Source: Cymbidium sinense
Taxonomy: Eukaryota; Streptophyta; Magnoliopsida; Asparagales; Orchidaceae
Direction of reading: 5' to 3'
Length of the DNA stretch: 64,000 nt
NCBI GenBank assembly: GCA_021442155.1
Contig: CM038215.1
Coordinates: forward strand, 279,980,413-280,044,412
In this document: positions 37,240-48,944 of the stretch, one piece after another
Layout: each line of letters begins with the position of its first letter
Numbering within the stretch: the first letter of the stretch is position 1
Position numbers and translations under genes: made by a program
The notes under the pieces: model-generated
Seen by the model: the letters and a program-made list of their open reading frames with translations, nothing else
What the model was told of the DNA's origin: nothing
Database searches by the model: none

Positions 37240-38020
37240 TCAAATCAGCTCCATGTGATTGAAATTCATAATTGAAATCCATGAACAAAATTTCAAACTC
37301 CAAAAATTTCCTAAGTCCTTTAAATCCCCCTTTAATGGACTTAGCCTAAATCATGATCTAAACCAATTCAAACTCATGAGACTTTCTCATAATCCATTTA
37401 TATTATCATTTATATTCACATATATAAATGAAATATAGATACAAATCAATCAAATCAAATCCTCAGGTCAAATTCAAAATCAATTCATGAAATTTTTCTA
37501 AGTCCTTTAAGTTTTCCTTTAAGGACTTAACCTAAATCATGATCTAAACCAAATCAAATCCTTGAGATTTCTCACAACTCATTTATATTATCATTTATAT
37601 TCACATATATAAATGAAATATAAATTCAAACCAATCAAACTAAACTCAAAATTCAAAATCAATTCATGAAATTTTTCTAAGTCCTTTAAGTTTTCCCTTA
37701 AGGACTTAACCTAAATCATGATCAAACCAATTCAAACTCATGAGATTTTCTCATAACTCATTTATATTCTCATTTATATTCATTTATATAAATGAAATAT
37801 AAATATAAATCAATCAAACTAAATTCAAAAATTCAAATCCAAAACTCAAAAAAAAATTTCCTAAGTCCTTTAAATCCCCTTTTAATGGACTTAGCTTAAA
37901 TCATGACCAAATCACTTCAAAACCTTGAAATTTTCTCATGATCAATTTATATTCTTATTTATATTCACATATATAAATGAAATATAAATTCAAACAATCA
38001 AAACCAATTTCAATAAATCA
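37240..38020 (+). repeat. Tandem array within the Ogre-like LTR, ~178-188 bp units, four copies
   Basis: CTAAGTCCTT recurs at 37311, 37499, 37677 and 37861; each is followed by GGACTTA(A/G)C(C/T)TAAATCATGA and a CATTTATAT..ATATAAATGAAATATAAA block. The right LTR carries the same array at about 60116-60850, so the array predates this insertion. Confidence 0.9.
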
Positions 38021-38339
38021 AACTCAAATCTACTCAAAATCCAACCTAAGCCTTTCAAGTCAAAATCTTGAACTTGGTTAAATCAATTTCAAATCAAGCC
38101 AAACTCTTGATTTCTCTTCATGATTCAATCAACCATACATTCATGAATCCATATATAAATATAAACTTCAATCATCAAATCAAAAATCAATTCAAAAATC
38201 AAAGCCAAAATTCCTTCATATTCTTCCTTCGAATATGAAATTGTCAGATGAACCAAAACCTATTTGACTTCAAACCACTTGCAAATGGATTTATATTTCA
38301 ATCATAAGTCCATATACAAGTTCAATCAAACTCAAATCA

Positions 38340-39020
38340 AGCTTTGACCAAGTCATTTGACCCACTTTGGCCCACTTAACCTAAAGTACCCTTATGAGCC
38401 AAATTCTAATCCTAATTAAATTGGATTGAACCAAACTCATCTATACCTCTCATCATGACCAACAATCATCACGGGATGATCAAACAACCAAATTGGGTCA
38501 AACCAAGTTAAACTTAAGGGTTGACCAAGTCAACACTTAGCCCAAAATGAAACTTAACATAGCCAAAACTCACCATAGGCCGAATTGATTGAATCCATTG
38601 ATCTAAGTTCATTCATGAACTATGTTTGAACTTGACCAAGTCAACATTTGAGCCTAACCTAGCCCAATTGATCTTGAACCCAACTTGACCTAAAAGGGGT
38701 CATGTTGAGCCAAATTCAAAGATAACCAAAATTGATTGGAAACAAAGATACTAATCCACTCCATATGACTAACCAAACCTAAACCTACCCTTGACCTAGC
38801 TCAAATAGGTCAAATGGGTCAAATTGGTCAACTTGACCCATTTGACCTAAATGAAGTCATATGAGCCAAATTCAAAACTAATCCAAATTGAATCAAACCA
38901 AAACCACCAAAATATTTCAAATGGTCATATGAACTTGACCCAACCTTTGGTTTGACCTAATTTAACCAATTGGTCAACTTGACCCAAGTTGACCCATTTT
39001 GACCTAAATGGGTCAACATG
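38340..39020 (+). promoter_or_regulatory. Dense cluster of TTGAC (W-box-like) motifs in the LTR
   Basis: I count 13 TTGACC on the plus strand and 8 reverse-complement forms (GGTCAA/AGTCAA) in about 680 bases. TTGAC(C/T) is the core bound by plant WRKY factors. Many are paired head to head, for example around 38808-38850. The right LTR keeps the same layout at about 61200-61890. Whether WRKY proteins bind is inference; simple-repeat amplification of a short word is the alternative. Confidence 0.5.
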
Positions 39021-40276
39021 AGCCAAACCTTATCAAATGAATTCCAAATCAAATGAAACTTGGCCAAACCTAGTTTCTCCACATACCCAACATATCCAAA
39101 TTGAAAATTTAGCAAAATGATCATTCTACCCCTAGGCCATAGAACAAATTTTTCCTAATCCATGGGTAATTTGATCAAGCCCTCTTCATATCAACTTGAT
39201 ACCTTCCTAATAGCTCAAGTGGGCCTAATGAAGAGTGGTGTACCCAACCCAATGGGTTTAGGTCAACCCAAATGGACCCAAGGCCAAACCACCCCCTTGC
39301 TCAAATTGGCTCATTCCAAATCCTCCTTCCACCCAATTTGAAGCACATGGGAGGTTACTAATCCACCAAGACCTCAAACCAACCATGTGCAAAGATCTAA
39401 CCACCTAAACAAACCTTTCATGTGGTAAATTGGATCAAAATGATAATATAAGGCTCGATCATCCGATTTCCATAGGGGGAGATATACTCCCCCTAATTCA
39501 ACTTGAATTCAACATTCCATCATTCAATTGAGCCCTAAAGAGTGTTAGAAAAGATCAGAGAGCCATCCTAAGCTTTTAAGAGGAATTTGAAAAGTGCATT
39601 TCTCAATTTTCTTCATTGAAAAGCAGGGGAGCTCACTTCAATCCTCAACTTCCTCTATACTCAAATCCATTCCAATTCCTCTTGTACACTCCCTTAGAGA
39701 ATCAAATCAAGTGCACTCAAGCTCTCATTCGAGTTCCCAAAGCAAGGAGAGTCTCAATTGGATCAAAGCCGCAAGCAAGGTGAAGTGGTGTTGGTCCATA
39801 GGGGATCTACTCAAACCCAAGGCTTGAAACTTTAAACAGAGCTTCGTCTCCACTAGACGAAGCTACCTCATCGAGCTCAAGTGCAGTGATCACCTCAGGT
39901 GAGGTATGGAATTTTTTGACCACTTAGCTTAGAAGGTGTTGGTCTTTTGTGAAAGCAATTTTCATGTCATGAGAAATCCACCGTTGGATAGACTTCTCAT
40001 TAGCTTTAGATGGTGTGGGAACAATCTTTCAACCGAGCTCAATCGAGCGGACTTCCCTAAGATCATGGCCTCTATGATGCTAAGGGAAGAACTCGGGTGA
40101 TCCTGGCCGTCCATCCGCATTTTGGATGGACGACCAAGAGTACTTCCATGTTTAGAAAATGTTTTATCCCTTTTAAAATTGCGGGATGATCCCTAGTTGT
40201 TCGATCCTTGATCGAACGACAGGGATCAAAGCGCCTCGCCACCGTGTTGCCGACCAGATGTGACATTTAAGTAATT

Positions 40277-40339
40277 AGCTCACGGTGCGACATGTGTAAA
40301 GCGCACTAACCGCCACTGTCACGTGTCACACTGTGAGCT
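40277..40339. repeat. 20-base imperfect inverted repeat in the LTR
   Basis: AGCTCACGGTGCGACATGTG (40277-40296) faces CACGTGTCACACTGTGAGCT (40320-40339) across 23 bases; 17 of 20 positions pair and two more are G-T. The right arm contains CACGTGTC, a G-box/ABRE-like word. The corresponding site in the right LTR (about 63135-63200) is badly eroded. Confidence 0.7.
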
Positions 40340-41138
40340 GATGGGATTAGTTAGGAGATTTAATTAATTTTAATTAATCTTGATATTCAAAAATTGATAT
40401 CTCCCTCAATAAAATTCAAAAGAAATATAAGGTACAATTCTATGAAAAGATGATTCAACCTAGAATATTTTAAAAATGATTTCAATGGATTTTGAGTTAT
40501 CCTTTTCTCTAATTTTGGGTTTTATTAGAAATATCATTTTGGTAATTACTTCTTAATTAATCCTTTGATTAATCCCAAACATCTTGGGTAAGTTTTAGGG
40601 GATGACATCTACCTCCCTTAATTTTCTTGGGATTTATTTAAGACTTAGTTGGGGTAATTGCAAATGTGTTTCCTAATTACTCTCTTAACTTAATTAAGGA
40701 TAATTAAGGTTGGATTAGTGTTTTAATCCATTATTAAGCTTGATTAAGGTTAGATTCAATGAATAGAAGGCTTAGGGAATAATTTTAGGGAATTTCCCCT
40801 AAGTTATTCCCTAAACTCCCTTTTCTTTCCTTAATCCTCTCTTAATTAAAGGTTAATTCATTAATTATCCCATTATTAATTTCTAAAAATTATAAAAACT
40901 TCCAGAACTTAATTAATCTACTTTGAGTAGATGCTTAGGTGTTTAAGAGCCTAAGTTCAATTAAAAAAATCAAAACCCAATTCATATGTGTGAAGGGGTG
41001 TTTTGAAATTACTTAAGTTAAACCCCTTAGCTTAATTAACCATTAATCATGAGCCAAATTGCATTAGGCCCTTTTCTTCCTAGGTGCATTAGTTTAAATT
41101 CCTTGTGAGTTTTTATGTCATCTCATTGGCTCATAATT

Positions 41139-44100
41139 ATTTGGTTAACTATGCTAAGGTGGTGTAGGTAAGGGTTAATTAACTTGCTTAATTCATACCT
41201 TAACCTAATTAAAATATAAAATGAATCTAATCATCTAAAAATTAAACAAAAATATCAAACACATGTGGGAATGGGTTAGAAATAGCAAACTTAGCTAACC
41301 TTTTTCAAAATTAAATCAAACATAAAATAAAACAAAAATCACATTGATTAAACTTTGATTTATTTTAAGCCTTCTTATTCCATTAGAATGTCTTTAGGAT
41401 TTAATTAAAGTGAATGTGTTTATATGCTTTCATTACTTTGATACTTTCCCAAACATGCCAAATTTGTATGTCATGTGGTTTCATGCATCCATACTTTTCA
41501 AATTCAAATTTAAAAAAAAATGAAATTGTTTACTTTATGTCAAATTTGCATGTGTTGGCTAAAGTAGAAATATGAATGACTATTATCACTACTAAATTCA
41601 AATTAGTTTCAAATATATAAATTAAATGCATAAAACTGAAAGTGTGTTACTTATATTTTAATTATAAGCTTGCATGTGAAGAAAATATAAGGATGTGCTT
41701 AACATAGGGTTTCCCTTCTCTTTTATGTTAGTATAGTTTTGAATAGGAATTTGGTAAGATGTATGGTTCATTTGAAAAGAACCTAACACTTACCTAATTC
41801 CATATCCTATTCATTCCTATGTTATCTCTTAAGATGGGTTACCTATACTTGCACACATAAATTGCATAAACAAAATGAATCAACTAATACAACTTTTGCA
41901 TTCTTTCTTTCTAATTTATTTCATTTGTACATATGCTTGTATTTAAGGAAAGTGGTATATTAGTCTAGACAACCCTCAGGTTGCAAGGCTTTAAGTAGCC
42001 CCAAGTAGGTCTTGTACCTTACACCTCTGTTAACAATGGTGCTGTACTCACATATGCCTTTCTTATTTTCATATGTATATGTGAAAAATTGGATAAAGAA
42101 ACCTTTTTCTACTTAAGAAAATCCATGCATAGTAAACTTCCAAGTTTTCTTAAATGAATTACTTAGCATGCATCATAAATTATATTAAATATTCTCATTT
42201 TTGTGTATAGATATGCTTAGGATTCATCCATATGCATGTTGTACATGTTGGGAAAGAAATGAAGTAATGTGTATTTTGTGAATTTGGTTCATTTTATTTA
42301 GTCTTAAAATGCCATTTCTTTTGAATAAGTTTGTTTAGAGTTCATCTAAACTTAGGATTAATTAAAAGGCTTAATTAAAACATTCACTAAATAAAACTAA
42401 AATATGAATCTACTTTAAAAATTATTTAGGTTAGGGAAGGAAAGAGAAGTTCTCTTCTCTTTCCCTCTCTTCATAACTTAGTAATTAATTGTAGGATTCA
42501 CTTAAACCTAATCAAAACATGAAATAAAATCAATCCAAAATAATTAAACAACTTAAATGAAACCCTCCTCTAAGTTGAACATGCTTCACACTTAGAAAAT
42601 GCTAACTTAAATAGCTAAGCATACCACACAAACCTTCAAATCACACACATTTGCCTAAGTCACCACTTCTAGCTTTAGGTTAGGGCGGTGCATGGTTTGA
42701 TGTTTATTTTATTTTGTGATATATATGTTTTAGATTGGATGTTAGGATGTATGCTCATAGAATGAATGGTAGGGTGATCTTAGTCTAATCATTATTTTCT
42801 ATAGGGATTGTTATTTATAATAAATAAAATATAAATATTTTTTGCTTGGTGCTTATACCCCTAAGCATAATCCAATAGGCCAGGTGGACTTAGTCACCCA
42901 TGTGTGGGGTGATAAGTCCAATATACATGCTTGGGAATTTATATAGTTTGTTTTAGCTAATCTCTATTTTGTAGGTGTTAGCTAGATTTACTTTTTCTTT
43001 TCATGTAAATTTGGCAATTAGGATTTTGGGGAATCGTTATGGGGATTAGGATGAGCATTGGTCATAAGATCTTATCTTATGCACCATGTGAGGCCTTGGA
43101 GCATCCACCTTCCAACCATCCAAAAGAGAACCAAAGAAGAAAGAAAGAACCAAAGAAGAAAGAAGAAAAGAAGAAAGAAGAAAGAAAGCTTGAATACCCC
43201 AGTAACAATGATTTCCTTGCTTAATTGTATGTAATTCATTTGTAATCTGGGTTGTATAAGGGTAGAGCTTGGCTACCCAATTTGTTTTGTTTTGTGGTGC
43301 CCAATACAGCCTTTATTCTTTTGTGCTTAACTTTATAAATTGATTGATGATTTGTTTAGCTTGTGCATTAAGTGGCATTCTTTTCCTAGTTTATTTCTTA
43401 TTTTATGCATGGCCTAGATGGAAATTAGGCTCTTAGAAAAAAATAAATCTTTTACCAAATCTAACAACTCAAAATTAAAAATAAAGAATTCATAACCTCA
43501 CCTAAAGCTTATGTTTAAAATCAATATAAAAGAATTAACAACCCTTTAGCTGGATGAGCATTTCTTTTACAATATTATGCACAAATGCATCTTATTTCAC
43601 TCTTGATTGGAGGGCTTCCACCTTTACCAGAGAAACTTAGTTTGACCTGTGAGAGCCATGGTGTAAACTCACCTCCTCCATTCTCATTTTGGCCAATAAC
43701 TTTACTTCTCATGCATTAGGCATATAAATCCTATTAGGCTGAGTCAAAGATGATTGTCCAAAAATAAAAATAAAATGAAATTTGAATTGCATTAGATTTA
43801 GGTCATTTTAAGCATACCTTTACATGATCTAGTCTCTTTAGGGAGTGAGTTTAAAGACTTAGTCTCATTCTAAATAAATAACAACCAAGTTATCTTGCAT
43901 AAAGCATAAGACTTGCCTACATGAATTTAAAATTGTGGGAGGAGTTAGTTGGTGGCCACCCCCATGCGGTTGTAAGTCCAAGCAGTCGGGTGGTTTGTCC
44001 TCTCTTATGGAGGCAACCAAATACCCATTTTTTGCCTTAGATTTAGGTTGTGCTTTCGGCTCTTGCCAAAGCTCCCTAGATTTAGGTTCAGAGGTTGCTT

Positions 44101-44765
44101 TTCTCTTTTATGGGCCCTAAGCATAAATCCTCACCTCTTAGGTATTTCTATAACCTTGCATATGGGATTATAAGCCCTAACATTATAATGAAAAATTCAA
44201 CTCAGACAAATTAAATCAATTTTAAAAACATAAATCCCAATCATAGGATAGTTTGAGATGCTCGTCAGGTCTCCTAGCATCATGAACTGCTCCACTTATC
44301 TTCATTTGGATTCGATAATAACTCTCTCTTTGATTAATCTTGTTTGATCTTTAAAAATAAACTAATCGATTGATAGTCCTTTCCTATTGAAATCTTTAGA
44401 GACAATGATCATTAATCAAGAGTTTTCCTAAGGATGTAATTAACTATGGGGCTTCATAGGGAACTTAATGAACCCGATTTAAAATAAACCGCTTTACTTT
44501 TCATGTAAAGTAGAGGAAGAATCTCTAGTACATACGAAGACTGTCCAGAGTTTATTGAGGTGATTAGGTCCATTAAAGGGTAGTGACTTCTGTCTCCTGA
44601 GATAGTACACTATTCCTTGATGACGCACCCAATCACCTAAATAAGTACATCTGGATCTGCGTGATGTCCCAAAAAGATGAATTTCTATATTCTTGCCTCT
44701 TTCTCCCCACAGATTGAAGGCGACCACTCTATATAGAATTTTTTTCTTTATTTTCAAACTCCACA
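41139..44765 (+). other. Right half of the putative 5' LTR, no match available in window
   Basis: AT-rich with no recognised protein. A purine tract of AAG/GAA units at 43119-43190 creates a Lys/Glu-rich spurious frame. TATATAG at about 44731 and a run of T follow near the inferred LTR end. This part is counted as LTR only because the PBS follows it. Confidence 0.5.
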
Positions 44766-44773
44766 GATTTTTC

Positions 44774-44791
44774 TGGTGACTCCGCTGGGGA
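44774..44791 (+). other. Primer binding site, tRNA-Arg type
   Basis: TGGTGACTCCGCTGGGGA agrees at 17 of 18 positions with TGGCGACTCCGCTGGGGA, the complement of the 3' end (with CCA) of plant tRNA-Arg(ACG) as I recall it. Ogre elements are known to use tRNA-Arg as primer. It lies 8 bases after the CA at 44764-44765. Confidence 0.8.
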
Positions 44792-44999
44792 TGGTTCCTC
44801 TCTCCATCTTTGGTAAATGATCGTTGTCTCTAAGTATTGATATTGGGTTTGTACTTTGGTATGAATCCTAGACTATCTTTCTTTCCGACACTTAGCTTTA
44901 TTTCATTCTTAAGTTGAGTTAGCCAACATCTTTAGGTTTCAGGATTCATGTTGGTCTTAAAATCCCGCTGGGTTCTCCAATCGGTTAAAAATGAAAATC

Positions 45000-47460
45000 A
45001 AATAAAAGAAAACATTTAAAAAACTTCCTCCTTATCATTTTTATGATAAGGAAAGGTTCATTCTAAAATAATAAAGACAAAATAAAATTTCCATATGAAC
45101 TTTGCTTTTCAAGAAGCACCCTTTCAAAAAAATGCACTTAATAAAATATTTTCCACAAAATTTTATCACCCTCATTTAACAATTCTCATAATTATTACAT
45201 GTAGAAAATTTCAAAAATAAAACTAACAAAATTTTCCAAAAGCACAAATGAACATCTTCTTTCAATTCATTTTGATGAAGATTTCATTTTCAAAATCAAA
45301 TAAACAATCATCTTTCTAAAAGTCAAAATCAAAACCAAAATGAAGTTTTCAAAAGCACACATGAACCTTTCCATTCAATACACTCACACCTATTGAATGG
45401 GAGTTTCATTTTCAAATAAAATTAAACTTTTCAAAAGCACAAATGAACATCTTCTTTCAATTCATTTTGATGAAGATTTCATTTTTTTAAAAATAAAATG
45501 AACAATTAACTTTCCAAAAATTAAAATTTTCAAAAAAGCACATATGAACCTTTCCATTTAATACATTCACATCTATTGAATGAGAGTTTCATTTCCAAAT
45601 AAAATTAAATTTTTCAAAAGCACATATGAACATCCTCATTTAATATACTCAAATTTATTAAATGAAGAATTCATTCCCAACTAAAAATAATATCATTTGG
45701 AAATCTCACTTGAACATATCTCACATATGTTTAAGTTGGAAATCCTCTCTTTAAAAAAAAGGGCAATAATTGCACACAAAATAAAATTTTCACATTTCAA
45801 AAATAAGATTGATCCCCATTCCTACATACCCAAATTTATTGAATGGGAGTCCTCTTTTTAAAAATTAAAACTTAAACAATCATACTTTCAAAATTCTAAA
45901 CACATTTGAGACTTCATTTAACATATCCAAATTTGTTAAGTGAAGTCTCCAAATCCAAAATTCAAAATTATTCTAAACATATTTTGGAACTTCATTTAGC
46001 ATACTCAAATTTGCTTAAAGTTTTTCCAAAATAAAAAAATTTTCAAACACATTTTGGAACTTCATTTAGCATACTCAAATTTGCTAATTGAAGTTTCCAA
46101 ATTCAAAATCAAAAATTTTCAAACACATTTTGGAACTTCATTTAGCATACTCAAATTTGCTAAGTGAAGTTTTCAAATCCAAAATCAAAAATCTTCAAAC
46201 ACATTTTGCAACTTCATTTAGCATACTCAGATTTGCTAAGTGAAATTTCCAAATTCAAAATAAAAAATTTTCAAACACATTTTGAACTTCATTTAGCATA
46301 CTCAAATTTGCTAAGTAGAGTTTCCAAAATCCAAAACCAAAAATTTTCAAACACATTTTGGAACTTCATTTAGCATACACAAATTTGCTAAGTAAAGTTT
46401 CCAAATCCTAAATCAAAAATTTTCAAACACATTTGGAACTTCATTTAGCATACTCAAATTTTCTAAGTGAGTCTTCAAATCGAAAACAAAATTTTCAAAC
46501 ACATTTTGGAAACTTTATCTAGCATACTCAAATTTGTTAAGTGAAGTCTCCAAATCAAAAATCATAAATTTTCAAACAATTTTGGAACTTCATTTAGCAT
46601 ACTCAAATTTGCTAAGTGAAGTTTCCAAAGTCAAAATAAAAATCTTCAAACACTTTTGGAGCTTCTTTCCTTAGCATACCAAATTTGCTAAGGAAAAGTT
46701 TGCATTTTCGAAACCAAATCAAATCAAAAATTTTGAACACATCCTTTGGAATTTCATTTAGCATACTCAAATTTGCTAAGTGAAATTTCCATTTCACAAA
46801 ACTAAGTGAGACTTCATCTTTAACATACCAAGTTTGCTAAAGTAAAGTCTCCACTTTTAATCAAATCAAAATAAAAATGAAATACATTTAGGATTTCCTT
46901 AGCATACCTAAATTTGCTAAGGATCCTACTCTTAAAAAAATTCAAAAATAAATGAAACACTTAGGATTTTGTTAGCATACTTAAATTTGCTAAGAATCCT
47001 ATTTTCATAAATCAAACAAAACACACTTGGATTCTTCACTTAGCATACCTAAATTTGCTAAGTGGAAATTCCATATTTCCAAAATCAAAACAAAATTCAC
47101 TAAAAGAAACAATCACTTTCAAAACACTTCACTTAGCATACTCAAATTTGCCAAGTAAGTGAAATTCCAAAATCACCAAACAAAAACAAAATCAATTGAC
47201 CCTTACTTTAATATACCCAAATTTGTTAAAGGAAAGGGTCCTCAAAATCAAAAATCTAAATTCAAACAAAGATGAACCTATGGAAGCATCCTTTTCAAAA
47301 TATTTGAATCCATATTTCAACATACCTAAATTTGTTGAGGTTAGATTCATATTCAAAATTCCTCTTTCAGTCAAAAAAATTCTCAAATCCATTTGAACCC
47401 CACTTAACACTTCCAAGTTGTTGGAAGTGGGTTCAAATTTCAAATTCAAATTCAAAGATC
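45000..47460 (+). repeat. Leader array of about two dozen tandem hairpin units
   Basis: In the core (45990-46665) TTCATTTAGCAT-like words recur at 45991, 46061, 46137, 46213, 46288, 46365, 46440, 46514, 46589 and 46663, so the period is about 70-77 bases. Units outside the core are more diverged. Almost every unit has two complementary arms around a 10-base loop such as TACTCAAATT. Examples: 45371-45400, 45636-45665, 45910-45947, 46135-46170, 46666-46696, 46896-46923 and 47198-47240. The arms differ between units but remain complementary. The array fills the space between the PBS and ORF1, so it would be in the 5' untranslated RNA. Confidence 0.9.
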
Positions 47461-47563
47461 TATGAAGATAGAAATCTGATACAAACTCATTTCCTATTGC
47501 AGATTCTTACAGTCAGTTGCAGTATAGTGATAGTTCAATTTTCAGTCTTTTATAGTTATTGAG

Positions 47564-48580
47564 ATGGCTGGTTCACAGAAGTTTATTTTCACTTTCCCCC
47601 ATTATATGGATTTGGCACATCTGATCCACTTTGGTAGGGGATTCGAGAATGCAAGGATTACTTGTGAGGGCACTCCCCTCACTACAGTTAGTAAGACCAC
47701 TATGATCGAGCAGAAGTCGGTCATCAGGATTGATCTACCCTCTGACTCTGATGTCTCCTCACTGAAGAGGAAAGTGGTGTTAGTCCCACAAGCTTAAGTT
47801 GTGATAGCACCAGCAGTACCAATAGTGTTAGCTCCGATTTTAGTGAGCCCCATGGTTTCTTAGGCTGCCCCAGTGAGGACTAGCACCCTTTCATCTATAC
47901 CCTCTAAGGGTAAGGCTCTCATGATCTCAGGGTTTGCCTCCCCTACTTTTGAGTATGGGTCTAGCTCTCACTCCTCCCATCCTACTAGGACACAATGTAG
48001 GAATAAAAATCACATGATCAAGCGGTATCACACCAGGATCGCTAGGGAGATGGAGGCAACAACCCATTCAGTTGTTGATGAGTTTATTATCACCACCAGT
48101 TTTAAATCAAAGTTCCATCCTCTCTGGGTCGATAAAGAGGAAGTTAGAGGATTCATCATCACCTCCACCTGGTGGCATCACCAATTACGGGCAGAGTTCA
48201 TATGTCTCCAATATGTTGTGCCGTGGTGAGCTTAGCATTTTGGAGCTCAGTTTAATCTCTGATCCATCATCCCCCGCAATGTGGGGAAGCATATACACCA
48301 GGAGAGGGTCAGAGAGGCCCATACAGCTCATATCACCAGTAGGGAGAGATGGAGGTTGTTCAGTCGCTAGTCTCCAGCTTCCGCACTTATTGATTTTCCA
48401 TCTTGGCGTGCTACCCATACCAACCATCCATCTTACTAGGACTAGTCACCATGGGACAACTCTGCATAGAGAGTTGGTGTCTCCACGCTACCCTCATCGT
48501 CCAGTTACAACATCTCCGGTTCCATCAAAGGCCATGAAGGCCATATCCAGGGAGAAGCGCACCCGTTGGTGATCCGGCTA
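47564..48580 (+). pseudogene. Putative Ogre-type ORF1, broken
   Basis: The ATG at 47564 follows the leader array by about 120 bases and opens 77 codons (M-A-G-S-Q-K-F-I-F-T-F-P) to a TAA at 47795-47797. Two overlapping frames then continue to about 48572 (47873-48229, and 48072-48572 with many Ser/Pro). The position before gag is where Ogre elements have an extra ORF1 of uncertain function, and that is the only basis for the name. I recognise no domain. Confidence 0.4.
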
Positions 48581-48944
48581 TGGCCAGATCCTACCCCTTC
48601 TACATACCTATTGTGGCAGGTGAGCTCCCGCTTGACCTTACGCCTGGTGCGGAAGGAGTGGTGACCTCGAAGCATCGTGGTTGTCCCTTCACCAACTCTG
48701 CCAATACAACAGGATTTGGAGATGGTGATAATTATTTCAGATATGGCAGATGATAGTCCAGGTGATAGTGGAACATACTAGGATTGTTACCCCTCTCATA
48801 GCTAGTGGCAGTCAGGAGTGTCACTCATCTAGTGAGTACAGTCCACATAGGATTGATTCTCCAGTGATATAGAGGTGCCTAGTACATAGTGATCTGCCTT
48901 ACTAAATTATACCTATTCTGATTTATCATTCTTTAGATGAGATA
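48581..48944 (+). other. Broken sequence between ORF1 and gag
   Basis: No open frame and no repeat seen. It is probably decayed coding sequence linking ORF1 and gag. Confidence 0.4.

Larger units (their letters stand above)
36967..44765 (+). repeat. 5' LTR of the Ogre-like element (putative 7.8 kb)
   Basis: 36967-41138 is matched along its length by 59741-64000, so at least 4.17 kb of LTR is directly shown. The right boundary is inferred from the CA at 44764-44765 just before the PBS at 44774. A nested insertion within 41139-44765 cannot be excluded because the matching part of the right LTR is outside the window. Content: a ~185-bp array, a TTGAC-rich tract, a hairpin at 40277-40339, a GAA-rich tract at 43119-43190 and no convincing gene. 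Confidence 0.75.

Noticed and set aside
43039..43224. Lys/Glu-rich 61-codon frame
   Set aside because: Generated by the GAA/AAG purine tract in the Ogre-like LTR; no domain and no support from a second copy.
46164..46373. Repetitive frame in the leader array (with others at 46612-46797 and 47192-47562)
   Set aside because: These frames follow the ~75-base units by chance; the period is not kept in frame and stops appear in most units.
45000..47460. CRISPR array
   Set aside because: The units lack alternating identical repeats and unique spacers, and the setting is a plant retrotransposon.
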